From an uncultured Flavobacteriales bacterium (GTDB lineage: Bacteria > Bacteroidota > Bacteroidia > Flavobacteriales_D > Parvicellaceae): DNA of 36,402 nt. The stretch covers positions 1 to 36,402 of the forward strand of contig CALSNM010000008.1 of assembly GCA_943787725.1 (NCBI GenBank), given 5' to 3'. Shown here one piece after another: positions 1 through 11,918 of this stretch (within the stretch, counting starts at the first letter, position 1; each line of letters begins with the position of its first letter). Both the position numbers and the translations under genes were made by a program. The notes under the pieces are model-generated. The model made no database searches and had not been told where the DNA came from. It was given only the letters and a program-made list of their open reading frames with translations.

Positions 1-637
1 TTGCCATCACTTCAGATGCTGGCGTAATATTAAACCCATCTTGACGCGGTATCCCATTAGCCGTGCCACCTAATCCAATTGTTATATCTCTTAACGAACG
101 ATCGTTCATGTCCATTACGCGTTTCCAGACAATGGTTCGTGGATCAATATTTATGTTTCTGGTTTTACTCTGAATATTGTTATCAATTAAAGCAGATAGT
201 AGGTTATTGGCTTTTTCAATTGCAGAGAAATCACCTGTGAAATGCAGATTAATATCTTCCATAGGTAGCACCTGAGAATACCCTCCGCCAGCAGCACCAC
301 CTTTAATTCCAAACACGGGACCCAAAGATGGTTCTCTGAGAACAACAGTTGTTTTTTTTCCTAATTTATTCAAACCTTCTGTCAATCCAATTGAAGTAGT
401 TGTTTTGCCTTCCCCTGCAGGAGTTGGAGTAAGCGCAGTAACCAAGATTAAATTGTTTTTTGCAACATTATCTTCATCAATTAAAGTCAGCGGAAGCTTA
501 GCTTTATATTTCCCATACATTTCAATATCCTCATCAGAAATACCTAGCTTACTTGCAATATCTTTGATGTGTTCCATTGTAGCATTTTGCGCAATATCTA
601 TATCCGAAAAATTGTGCGTAGTTAATTCTTTACTCAT
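1..637 (-). CDS. fhs: formate--tetrahydrofolate ligase, N-terminal part (cut by window start)
   Basis: ATP-dependent ligation of formate to tetrahydrofolate, giving 10-formyl-THF for purine and one-carbon metabolism in the cytoplasm. About 212 residues are visible, out of the usual 550-560. The protein begins [11 protein letters not shown] nucleotide-binding loop with [16 protein letters not shown] lies near residues 70-85, followed by [20 protein letters not shown], both typical of this family. The ATG at 637 is the first in-frame start and fits family N-termini. The 3' end lies outside the window. It is divergent from the ftsB-like gene, with about 270 bp between the starts. The reading frame is intact over the visible part. 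Confidence 0.95.
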   Translation of the reverse strand, partial: MSKELTTHNFSDIDIAQNATMEHIKDIASKLGISDEDIEMYGKYKAKLPLTLIDEDNVAKNNLILVTALTPTPAGEGKTTTSIGLTEGLNKLGKKTTVVLREPSLGPVFGIKGGAAGGGYSQVLPMEDINLHFTGDFSAIEKANNLLSALIDNNIQSKTRNINIDPRTIVWKRVMDMNDRSLRDITIGLGGTANGIPRQDGFNITPASEVMA

Positions 638-896
638 TTCTTTACAGTTTAGATGTTAAATTAGTTATTATATCAATACGTTGTTTAAGAATTTTAAGAA
701 TAAAACAGACCTGTAGTATTCAGCTTTATTTAAAACAACATTGGTTGCTTAACAATATGTAAGGAATAAGAATACATATTTTTTGAAAAACTAATTCATT
801 CTTTATTTGCTTTTGGAAAGTTAATATTATTGGTAAACTCACAAATTATTGTGTACAATAATTTAATCCGTAAAACGAACTCTCCCATTTACCTTC

Positions 897-904
897 TATT
901 TTTG
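897..904 (+). promoter_or_regulatory. candidate -7 element of the ftsB-like gene
   Basis: TATTTTTG matches the Bacteroidota -7 consensus TAnnTTTG exactly and ends five bases before the ATG at 910. A start site a few bases downstream would give a leaderless or nearly leaderless mRNA. No good TTTG -33 box is seen at the expected spacing, so support is moderate. Confidence 0.45.
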
Positions 905-909
905 GAGCA

Positions 910-1206
910 ATGAAGAAATCAATTCGATTAATAAAGAACAAATATTTTATATCAACATTAATATTACTAGTAATATTAATAGCCTTTGAAGACACTAATA
1001 TTTTCCGTCAATTCCAATCATTGAATAAGCTTAGTGAGCTTCAGGAATTAAACGATTTAAAAAGAATTGAAATAGAAGAGATAAAAGTCAAAATAAATGA
1101 ATTGACCACCAATCCTGAAGAATTAGAAAAATTTGCTCGTGAAACTTACAGAATGAAAAAAGCGAACGAGGTTATCTTCTTATTCGTTGAAGAAAATCAG
1201 CAATAA
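910..1206 (+). CDS. FtsB/DivIC-family septum formation initiator
   Basis: Small bitopic divisome protein of 98 residues. It has a short basic cytoplasmic N-terminus, one membrane helix at about residues 13-27 (FISTLILLVILIAF), then a heptad-rich coiled coil at about 35-66, and the C-terminal motif PEELEKFARETYRMKKANE typical of the DivIC/FtsB family. Members partner with FtsL and FtsQ at the septum. Length and architecture are normal. A single-gene unit facing away from fhs. The downstream neighbour is convergent, 34 bp away, with no clear terminator hairpin between. Confidence 0.85.
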   Translation: MKKSIRLIKNKYFISTLILLVILIAFEDTNIFRQFQSLNKLSELQELNDLKRIEIEEIKVKINELTTNPEELEKFARETYRMKKANEVIFLFVEENQQ

Positions 1207-1240
1207 CCTAATCTGTATTTTCTAAATAAATCCTACTTTA

Positions 1241-4200
1241 TTATTGTTTAACGAATTGCAACAAGCTTTTTCTCTTGTTTTCTAACTGAATTATATAAAC
1301 ACCTTTAGCAAGACCTGAAACATCAATCGTTGAATTGAATTCAAAAATGCCCTCCATAACCACTTTTCCTTGCGCGTCTAACATAGTGTAGTTTACTTTT
1401 TCAAAATTATTTACTGCTTCAATATGTAATTCAGAAGAAACAGGATTAGGATAAACCCAATAAGCACTGGACTGCTGATGTGATAGCACACCATTTACAT
1501 CAACATTAATAACGATAGTATCCGATCCCGAACAATTTCCTAAATTGGAATACAAAATAACTGTATAAGACCCTGGGCTATCATAACTGTAAGAAGGAAA
1601 GTTTAATGTGGAGCTACCACCATCTCCAAAATCCCAATTGTAACTAGTTCCATTTGAACCCAAATTTGTAAAGTTTATTGATTCGCCAGTTACCACTGTA
1701 AAATTATCTGCTCCAGCAACAACAATTGGATTTGGCGAAACATTTACCGTAATCGATGCAGTGCTGATGCAATTATTATCTTGACCGGTTACAGTATAAA
1801 TCGTTTGTGTATTTGGAGAAACAGTAACTGAACTTGCTGTTTCTCCAGAATTCCCATGAATAGTTTTGAGCTCCAAAAACACTTAAGACTACACTATCTA
1901 ACTCGCAAATACTTGGACTAGAAGGTGAAAAAACAAGGATAGGTGTAAGATCAACAGTAATCGTTGTAGAAACCGAAGAACTGCAACCATTGACATCCGT
2001 TGCAACCACAGTATAGATTGTAGTGGAATTTGGAAAAACATTATGGGTGATTCCAGCTCCCAATGCCTGATCCCAATTGTAAGAACCTCCAGAACCAGCG
2101 CCGTCAGCAGTTATAACAACTGTATCACCCGAGCAGATAACCTGATCAGAACTAACGGTTGCAGTTGGTCCGTTTATATTAGACAATGTTGCAGATGCAA
2201 TATTTGAACAGCCATTACCATCCAAAACAGTTACTGTATAATTACCAACACCTAGATTTGAAATAGTTGGACCATTTGCACCATTCGACCACGAATAATT
2301 CAAAGTTCCAGTTCCTCCCGTACCCAAAGCTGTAATTTCCCCATTATCCAATCCACATGCTGGATCTGATGAATTCAAAGCAACGGTTGGAGTTGGGTCA
2401 ACGTTAATGTAAGACGCTGTAGTAATTGTATTTGAATTAACACCATCAGAAACGGTTAACTCAACTGAGTAAATTCCAGAAGATGTATATTGGATTCCTG
2501 ATGGATTTTGATCCGTGGAAGTAGATGGAGTTGCACCATTAAAAATCCAGCTCCAACTTGTAGGTGTTCCAGAAGCAGTTTCGTCAGTAAAATCTATTGC
2601 GATTCCTTCGCAAATTGTTGTCGCATTAGATGCAAACTCAGCAATCAAACCAACACCAGTAATACAAAAGTTGTGGATTGCTTCATTACCGAAGTCAACA
2701 TCCATCATCTCCACCAAAATATTCGCCTGATCATCAATTAAACTATAATTACCATCAATATTGCAAGACCCATACTGAGACCCAAACATTCCATCTCCGT
2801 AAGTATCATTAATAACAAAATCATAGCAGCCATCTGAAAGGCATAATATTTCCGTGAAAAGGTCGCCACCATTGTTATCGGCATATGGACCACCTGAAAC
2901 AACTAAATCACCATTGTCATCTAAAACTCGCCAAGACACTTCAGAACCCCAACAATCGGTAGCTAAATTTAATGTTACTGGCACACCTGCTAGTGTTAAC
3001 ACAAATGACTTAGATTTATTATCATTATTTACTGCTTCATCAATAACCCCATTTGGCATGCTAGTCGTAGCATTAAATGTATGGCTCCCTGATGCAGAAT
3101 TAATAGTTGGTAAAGTAATCACTTCCGTGCCTCCCTGCACCAAGTTTCCTGTCCAGTTAAAAGTTTGTGGATTCAAACCATCGATGTCATAAACAATATC
3201 AACTGCAGTTAAATTATCTAAACCATAGTTTATTAAGGTAATAACCGGATCGAAACTAGATAAATTACAAATTGAAGGATCAGGGCTAATTATTTCACTT
3301 ATTCCTGCATCATTATTAAATGCATTGTAATTGGGAGATTCCCATACACCTCGACCATAAGTTCCGGCGCGTATAACATTTGAAGCCTCATGAATTTCTA
3401 GGTCATTCACAATTACATTTGGCAAGTTATTCATGTATTGAATCCAATTCCCTAAATCATTATCCCTGTAATAAACGCCTATATCGGTTCCAACGTATAT
3501 ACCTCCATTTGTTCCATGGTCATACTTAACAATATTGCAAGGTAAGTTAGGAAGGTTTCCGGTAAGGTTATTCCAATTTGCTCCACCATTATTGGTATGG
3601 TAAACATGATTTGTTCCATCCCATCCACCTCTTGTAATCCAAACTTCATCTGAATTTGAAGGATTTACTTCTATAGACGTAATCACCGAATTTGTTGGTA
3701 AAGAACCCGATATTTCTGTAAAATTACCTCCATTGTCGGTTGTTACGTATATTTCATCATCTGTACTCACAAAAATAATATCTGAATTACCTTCATATAT
3801 TTCTATACAACGCAATTGGTCTGGAAAAGTAAAACCTGACAATTGATTCCATCCAGAGGCATAATCAAATTCATATAAATCATCATATCCTGCCAATAAC
3901 CTGTCATTATTTGGGTCCATTTGCATCGGCGTTACCCATCTACCTGACATTGGACTTCCTTGACCACTGCTAGTATTGCCTCCGTTGGTTGACCTATATA
4001 AATCTCCATATTGGATCATTCCAAAAATAAGATTAGAATTATTGCGATCTACTCCTGCTTCCATGCCATCGGCACCATAATAATTTTTCCAAACACCGGA
4101 TTTTAAAACATAACCTCCGTTATCTTGGAGACCTCCACTAATGGTATTAACATCATTTTGAGAAACGCCTATTCTATAAAACTGACCTATTTGCAAGCCA

Positions 4201-5525
4201 TCAGTTAAATCAGTAAAGTCATTACCACTATTTGTTGATTGATAAATTCCTCCATCACTTCCACAATACAAATTTTCTCCATAGTATTTTAAATAATGAA
4301 TGTCAGCATGTGTATATGCCGAGGAAGAAGGAGAACTCCAGTTGTTTAATTGTGAAAATGAGCTACCTCCATTACTTGATCTCCAAACATTTAACACTCC
4401 TGTAACAATTTCATTTGCATTTGTCTGAGAAGCAGCAATTGCCATATCATACCAAGCTTGAGTAGATTCAAAAATATCCGTGGTAGTATTCATTGCTGTA
4501 AATGAAGTGCCCGAATTTATTGAACGATACACCCCTTGAAATCCATTTCCAGTAGTTGCACTTAAAACATAAACATAACTAGCATTTGCAGCAGTAGTTG
4601 CTATCGCTAACCTTCCTGAACTATTTGGCAATCCGCTAGTAATCGTATTCCAGTTTGCTCCGCTATCTATGCTCTTAAAAAATTCTGAAGAAGATACAGC
4701 ATAAATAACATTGGGTGACCCCGGTTTTATCTCAATATCCCGAATATTGCCACCTTGAATATTATTCCATGAGGACCCTGCATTTATGGATTTATATACA
4801 CCTGAACTTGTAGCTAAATAAATAACATTTGAATTTGTCGGATCTATTATTAACTCAGTAGTTTCACCAGCAACATTTCCTACTGCCGACCAAGATAAAC
4901 CGCCATCAATAGACTTCAATATACCTATGCTGTAAGTATCACCTCCATCGGTATCCCCAGTAGCTAAGTAAATGATATTACTATTATTTGGATCGATAGC
5001 AATACCCGAAATACCTATTACAGAGAGTTCGTCTCCTAGCGGAGTCCATGTACTTCCTGCATCGACTGATTTCCAAACACCTCCAGCAGGAGCTCCAATA
5101 AACAAAGTATTAGGATCATTAGGATCTTCAACAATGCAATTTACTCTACCCGAACCAGCACTCCAAGAATCTGTATTGACATGAGAAAATGGACCAATCG
5201 CCTGCCAATCTCCCACTCCACCGGATTTGGTTTGGTTTCCTACAATTAAATTTTTGAAGTTACCCCAATCTCTACTATTAACTGGAAAACTTCCATCTTC
5301 TAGCACTCTTGTTTCCCAAAAATTTGCCCATCGTTTAAATTGTTTAAACCCTTTTCCTCTGACGTATTCATCACTTCCCCATTCTGTCTCAAAAGCTTCC
5401 CTTATCTCATAAAAATTAGCATTTGGTTGCAGCATCATATCAACCCATTCTTGTGCTTTAATCGAGGATGCAAAAAATAGTAGGGCCGACAAAAGAATTG
5501 CCCGCAGAGAAATCGCTAAATACAT
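1241..5525 (-). CDS. giant T9SS-secreted beta-propeller/PKD protein, with one frame break
   Basis: Predicted extracellular protein of about 1,427 residues once one base is removed. Order: signal peptide (LLSALLFFASSIKAQ); a long BNR/Vps10-like beta-propeller at about residues 100-720 with repeated GGVWKS, SIDGGLSW and TNNGG-type blades; a beta-sandwich region; a PKD-like domain (TSWSWIFNG); an SprB-like repeat (YSWSNGANGPTISNLGVGNY); Ig/PKD domains (YNWDFGDGG); and a C-terminal type A sorting domain (VYPNPVSSELHIEA ... GVYIIQLENK) for export and anchoring by T9SS. The frame breaks at a GGG (window 1853-1855): dropping one G restores SWNSGETASS, otherwise the protein ends without its sorting domain. 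The start at 5525 is chosen because it opens directly on the signal peptide; an upstream ATG at 5564 is possible. Substrate unknown; adhesin or enzyme scaffold are both possible. Confidence 0.85.
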
Positions 5526-5564
5526 GATACATAATTTTGATTGTTTCAATCTAAGATAGAACAT

Positions 5565-8197
<2,633 letters not shown>

Positions 8198-8230
8198 GCT
8201 ACTCTTTAGTGCAATATATTCTACTATCTC

Positions 8231-8265
8231 AAAAAGGGAGCTAACAATTATTAGTTCCCTTTTTT
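8231..8265 (+). terminator. intrinsic terminator after isocitrate dehydrogenase
   Basis: Hairpin AAAAAGGGAgcTAA / TTAgTTCCCTTTTTT with a short AT loop, followed by T-rich sequence. It lies 34 bases after the icd stop. The A-rich left arm means it could also act for transcripts from the opposite strand, but dnaX ends before it on that strand. Confidence 0.8.
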
Positions 8266-8398
8266 CTTGAGTATATTTAATTCTAATAGCCTGGTGAATA
8301 AATTAATATAATTGAGAAGCTGAAAAATAAAGAAAAACTTTAAGAGAAAAAGAAAAAACCATTTATCAGAACCATAAGAAATGAGATAAATGCGAAAA

Positions 8399-10166
8399 TC
8401 AATATTCAATATCTAAATTCAATCTTTCTCTTAATTCATGCAAAGCAGGATTCTTATCAGCCATTTTCAAAAACTTATCCTTACTGGAGAGGTGCTTTAC
8501 TGAATTATCTTCTTTACTAACCAACACTTTTAATTGGATAACATAATTATTTAACTCAACTCTAAGAAAAGTTAATAAGTTAGATCTCTCATCTTCCAAT
8601 TCGATATTTTGAATTTCGTTATCTATCGTAAACTCCAAAAGGAAATTTTGTTTTATTTCTGGTTTTCTCTTTGTCAAGGTAATATACAAACCCTGTCTAC
8701 CTCTGTCTTTTAATTGAAAGGCAAAAGCATTCCATTTTGACATTAATTCATTTGCTGTGAACTCAGTTTTTGGTTTATTGGATAAATCTTCAACCACTTC
8801 AGCTTCTTGCTCTTCCTTTTTCTGGTTTTGCATGGCAGAAATAGAAATCCCTGATCGCTTCTTACCTGTATATGTTCTTTGCACGCCAACTACATGTCCA
8901 GTTTTGGGTTTTTTCCCTTGAACTTTATGGACCGGTTCTGTTTCGGCCACTTCCTTGGAAGCACTCTCGTCTTTATTTGTTTTTATAGCTTCCTTAAGCT
9001 TTATTGGTTCTATCTTAATAGGATTCGGAGGTGAAGGAAATCCTTTCGACAATAAATTTGGCGCAATTATTTCCCAGTGGGATGAGCTACTTTTTTTTTT
9101 CTCCCTCTATGGCGGTTAGAGAGCTTAATTTCATTAGGGCTAATTCAACATGTAATCGTTGATTTTTACTGGATTTGTATTGGACATCTGTTTCGCCAAT
9201 TATTTTAAGTCCGTCAATTAGGAATTTGAGATTTGCTAATTTTGATTGCTCATTGTATTTAGCCCTTACATTCTCACTGACTTCTAAAAGCTTCAATGTG
9301 ATAGTATCGTTGCTCACCAGAAGGTTTCTCAAATGACTCCCTAAACCATTGATGAAATTGTGACCATCAAACCCATTTTCAAGAATTTCGTTAAAAACCA
9401 AAAGAGACTGATGTATCTCATTTTTTAAAAAATGATCTGTTATTTTAAAATAATAATCATAGTCTAAGATATTAAGGTTTTGAATTACCGATTCGTAAGT
9501 AATATTGCCATCGCAATAATTTACAATTTGATCAAATATAGAAAGTGCATCGCGTAGAGCTCCATCAGCCTTCTCTGCTATAACATGCAATCCATCTATC
9601 TCAAACTTAATATTCTCTTGTTTTGCAACATATGCAAGGTGATTTGCCATATCTTGAATCGATATACGATTGAAATCATAAACTTGACAACGCGATAAAA
9701 TTGTTGGGATAATCTTATGTTTCTCTGTAGTTGCTAGTATGAATATCGCATGAGGTGGAGGCTCTTCAAGCGTTTTTAGGAAAGCATTAAAAGCATTTGC
9801 CGATAACATATGAACCTCATCTATGATATAAACTTTGTATTTTCCTACCTGAGGTACAATTCGAACTTGATCCGTAATTGATCGAATGTCATCAACGGAA
9901 CTATTAGAAGCTGCATCTAATTCAAAAATATTGAAGGAAAAATCCTCCTGTTCGTCTCCTTCTTGTTCATTTATCGTTTTTGCAAAAATTCGAGCGCAAG
10001 TAGTCTTACCAACTCCTCTCGGTCCACAAAACAGATACGCTTGTGCTAGATGCCCAGTATCAATTGCATGCTGCAACGTAGAACTAATAGTTTCTTGTCC
10101 AACAACAGACTCCCATTTAGTCGGTCTATATTTCCTTGCGGATACTATGAATTGCTCTTCTGCCAT
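8399..10166 (-). CDS. dnaX: DNA polymerase III subunit gamma/tau, frame changes at an A10 tract
   Basis: Clamp-loader ATPase of the replisome. First segment (10166 to 9087, 359 residues): Walker A GPRGVGKT at 48-55, ELDAASN near 82-88, Walker B VYIIDEVHML at 112-121, sensor ILSRC near 156-160, then the domain III region. It ends IEGEKKK-stop at a run of ten A (window 9091-9100). Second segment, in the +1 frame to 8399, gives a proline/lysine-rich linker and a C-terminal tau-like domain (MSKWNAFAFQLKDRGRQGLY; NPALHELRERLNLDIEY). With nine A the product would be a continuous 588-residue tau. As written, the product is gamma-sized. The Cys4 zinc module normally between Walker A and ELDAAS is absent. 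This could be a one-base sequence error or real slippage; see findings. Confidence 0.92.
9091..9106 (-). promoter_or_regulatory. candidate slippage/frameshift site in dnaX
   Basis: On the coding strand AGGGAG is followed directly by ten A and then GTAG. In the incoming frame this reads GAA AAA AAA AAG TAG, so the run ends in the heptamer A AAA AAG, in phase, with a stop straight after. The tau frame is reached by +1 (or 9/12 A in the mRNA), whereas a -1 shift meets TAA after seven codons. Confidence 0.5.
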
Positions 10167-10177
10167 TTAACGGATTA

Positions 10178-10185
10178 CAAAACTA
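10178..10185 (-). promoter_or_regulatory. candidate -7 element of dnaX
   Basis: Reading the minus strand, TAGTTTTG matches TAnnTTTG and is eleven bases upstream of the dnaX ATG at 10166, predicting a very short leader. Confidence 0.45.
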
Positions 10186-10288
10186 AATTAATTCTTTCTA
10201 TACACCAATATTTGTAATAGTTTAGCATGCATTACTTATCAACAATATGTTATTAAGCAAATTTGTTTCATTTTTTCATAAATATGTA

Positions 10289-10296
10289 TATATTTG
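10289..10296 (+). promoter_or_regulatory. candidate -7 element of the rpsF-rpsR-rplI operon
   Basis: TATATTTG matches TAnnTTTG exactly. TTTG at 10262-10265 could be the -33 box, with a slightly long spacer of 23 bases. It is followed by the GC-rich GCCGCCCG, which would be in the early transcript. Confidence 0.55.
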
Positions 10297-10345
10297 CCGC
10301 CCGAATTATGGATAGACCATGGTTCTAAATAACAAAACAAAGAAT

Positions 10346-10678
10346 ATGAATCATTACGAAACTGTTTTCATTTTAACTCCCGTTTTGTCTGCAGACCAGG
10401 CAAAGGAAGCAGTAAAGAAGTTTAAGAAAGTTCTTAAAGACGGTGGCGCAAAAGTTCTTCATGAAGAAGATTGGGGCTTAAAAAAATTAGCTTACCCAAT
10501 CCAGAAGAAATCCACAGGTTTTTACAACTTAATTGAGTTCGAAGCTGAAGGAAGTGTAATTGCAAACCTAGAGGTTGCATTTAAAAGAGACGAAATGGTA
10601 ATGCGTTTTTTAACCATGAAAATGGATAAAGATCACATTGCATTTGCTGACAAAGGAAGAACAATGGCGAAAGCCTAA
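10346..10678 (+). CDS. rpsF: 30S ribosomal protein bS6
   Basis: Small-subunit ribosomal protein of 110 residues that pairs with bS18 on the 16S rRNA platform. It begins [15 protein letters not shown] and carries [11 protein letters not shown] and [21 protein letters not shown], typical of S6, ending in a conserved [12 protein letters not shown] region. The ATG at 10346 is preferred over one nine codons upstream (10319) because it matches the family N-terminus. First gene of the rpsF-rpsR-rplI operon, a near-universal arrangement. In Bacteroidota, bS6, bS18 and bS21 are known to occlude the 16S anti-Shine-Dalgarno tail. Confidence 0.95.
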   Translation: MNHYETVFILTPVLSADQAKEAVKKFKKVLKDGGAKVLHEEDWGLKKLAYPIQKKSTGFYNLIEFEAEGSVIANLEVAFKRDEMVMRFLTMKMDKDHIAFADKGRTMAKA

Positions 10679-10701
10679 TTAATTAACTTAAACTATTTAA
10701 C

Positions 10702-10971
10702 ATGGCTGGAAAAGAATCAGATATTAGATATCTAACCCCAATCAGTATTGACGTACAAAAATCGAAATACTGTAGATTTAAGAAATCAGGAATAAAATAC
10801 GTAGATTACAAAAATCCTGAATTTTTATTAAAATTTATAAACGAGCAAGGTAAAATTCTACCTAGAAGATTAACAGGAACATCTGCAAAGTATCAGAAAA
10901 AAGTTGCGACTGCCGTAAAACGCGCACGTCACTTAGCTATTTTACCATACGTTGCAGATCAATTAAAATAA
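10702..10971 (+). CDS. rpsR: 30S ribosomal protein bS18
   Basis: Small-subunit protein of 89 residues with the family core [20 protein letters not shown] and the basic C-terminal helix [20 protein letters not shown], which contacts 16S rRNA and bS6. Starts 23 bases after the rpsF stop. Its TAA stop overlaps a strong Shine-Dalgarno sequence for rplI. Frame intact and length slightly above the usual 75-85 owing to the N-terminal extension [12 protein letters not shown]. Confidence 0.96.
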   Translation: MAGKESDIRYLTPISIDVQKSKYCRFKKSGIKYVDYKNPEFLLKFINEQGKILPRRLTGTSAKYQKKVATAVKRARHLAILPYVADQLK

Positions 10972-10976
10972 GGAGG
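10970..10976 (+). promoter_or_regulatory. perfect Shine-Dalgarno sequence for rplI
   Basis: AAGGAGG overlaps the rpsR stop codon and sits nine bases before the rplI ATG at 10986. It is complementary to the canonical 16S tail CCUCCUU. Most other starts in this window have only A-rich leaders, as expected for the phylum, so this site stands out. Confidence 0.8.
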
Positions 10977-10985
10977 ACCCAAATC

Positions 10986-11432
10986 ATGGATGTTTTATTA
11001 AAAAATAATGTAGATAACCTAGGGGATAAAGACGAAATTGTTTCTGTAAAGGACGGTTACGGAAGAAACTACCTTATCCCAAAAGGAAAAGCCGTATTGG
11101 CTACTGAGTCTATCAAGAAGATGAACGCAGAGACTTTACGTCAAAGAGCGCATAAAGCAGAAAAAGTAAAAGCTGAGGCTGAAAAATCTGTTGCTAAATT
11201 AGAAAAAGCTAAAATTAAAGTTGCAGCAAAAGTTGGAGAGAACGGAAAGATTTTCGGTTCTGTTTCTAACGTGCAAGTAACAGAAGCGCTTGTCGCTGCT
11301 GGATTTGTAGTTGAACGTAAGAACATTAAACTTATCGGAGACTCAATCAAAACAGTAGGTAAGTACAAAGCCAGTGTTCAATTACACAAAGAAATTTCTG
11401 TAGAAATCGAATTTGAAGTTGTTGAAGGATAA
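10986..11432 (+). CDS. rplI: 50S ribosomal protein bL9
   Basis: Large-subunit protein of 148 residues: N-terminal globular domain (DVLLKNNVDNLGDKDEIVSVKDGYGRNYLIP, shown here by its GRNYLIPKGKAV motif near residues 26-38), a long lysine/alanine connecting helix at about 50-80, and a C-terminal domain (GKIFGSVSNVQVTEAL near 86-101). Last gene of the operon, with an unusually strong ribosome-binding site and a strong terminator behind it. Confidence 0.96.
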   Translation: MDVLLKNNVDNLGDKDEIVSVKDGYGRNYLIPKGKAVLATESIKKMNAETLRQRAHKAEKVKAEAEKSVAKLEKAKIKVAAKVGENGKIFGSVSNVQVTEALVAAGFVVERKNIKLIGDSIKTVGKYKASVQLHKEISVEIEFEVVEG

Positions 11433-11453
11433 TATTTTGTAAAAAATATATTA

Positions 11454-11485
11454 AAAAAAGCCTGCTATACTAAGCAGGCTTTTTT
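11454..11485 (+). terminator. intrinsic terminator of the rpsF-rpsR-rplI operon
   Basis: Twelve-base stem AAAAAAGCCTGC / GCAGGCTTTTTT with loop TATACTAA, then a T-rich tail. It lies 21 bases after the rplI stop. Textbook Rho-independent structure. Confidence 0.93.
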
Positions 11486-11553
11486 GTTTTCTAATTATTC
11501 AAGAATAAAAAGCACCATTAACTAACTGCTATGGGGCTTAATTAAAGATTAAA

Positions 11554-11745
11554 TTAATTTAAAACCATTTCTATGTGGTTAATTATTGATGATTCCCTTA
11601 CGCTCAGCGCTTTAGAGTAATTTAAAATATTGTCTATTGTCGTTTGTTTGGGACCAATAATTTCTTCTTTCATGACTTGATTACAGAAGTCTTTTTCAAT
11701 TTTAGTAAATAAGGCATTTTCATTGTGAGTATAAGCTTTTTTCAT
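11554..11745 (-). CDS. small protein of unknown function
   Basis: A 63-residue cytoplasmic protein, begun here at the ATG at 11745 (MKKAYTHNENALFTK). An in-frame TTG 16 codons upstream is possible but falls in a palindrome. The C-terminus, TIDNILNYSKALSVRESSII, resembles short conserved hypotheticals that I recall from flavobacterial genomes; I do not know a function. No signal peptide, membrane helix or cysteine cluster. The composition is ordinary for the window. The upstream 11777-11820 region holds two hairpins that could affect its expression. Confidence 0.5.
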   Translation of the reverse strand: MKKAYTHNENALFTKIEKDFCNQVMKEEIIGPKQTTIDNILNYSKALSVRESSIINHIEMVLN

Positions 11746-11796
11746 AGGCGAAATAAAGGATTCGTTTTTATTATATGCTTGAGTTTCTCTCAAGCT

Positions 11797-11820
11797 ACTT
11801 GGTTAACGCCAAGTTTTTTT
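11797..11820 (+). terminator. terminator-like hairpin with no obvious gene to serve
   Basis: ACTTGG / CCAAGT with loop TTAACG, followed by seven T on the plus strand. The nearest plus-strand gene upstream, rplI, already has a strong terminator, so this is either a backup or part of the palindromic cluster. Confidence 0.4.
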
Positions 11821-11852
11821 ATTTAGTATTTGCAAAGAAGGATTTTTTTTGA

Positions 11853-11918
11853 AACACGAATGGCCGTAGCTTGGCAACGGTCACCGTGAGCATTGCCAAA
11901 ACGCTACTAACCTGTGTT
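11853..11918. repeat. nested imperfect palindrome of unknown function
   Basis: Three successive pairing blocks are symmetrical about a centre near 11885: AACAC (11853-11857) with GTGTT (11914-11918), GTAGC (11866-11870) with GCTAC (11903-11907), and TTGGCAA (11871-11877) with TTGCCAA (11893-11899). The inner 12 bp is a strong stem apart from a 3-base bulge (11900-11902). The region is GC-richer than its surroundings. Could be a structured RNA, a recombination site or a dispersed repeat. Confidence 0.55.

Noticed and set aside
2508..5412. Several plus-strand ORFs of 60-110 codons opposite the giant T9SS gene
   Set aside because: They have no ribosome site or family motifs and mirror repetitive beta-strand codons of the real gene on the other strand.
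10319..10345. Upstream in-frame ATG for rpsF, nine codons before the chosen start
   Set aside because: The extension VLNNKTKN is not like S6 N-termini, and the internal ATG at 10346 gives the conserved MNHYETVF.
11853..11918. Integron attC site
   Set aside because: The palindrome is attC-like in shape, but I could not find the core boxes (GTTRRRY and its partner) in the right places, and no integrase or cassette array is present.
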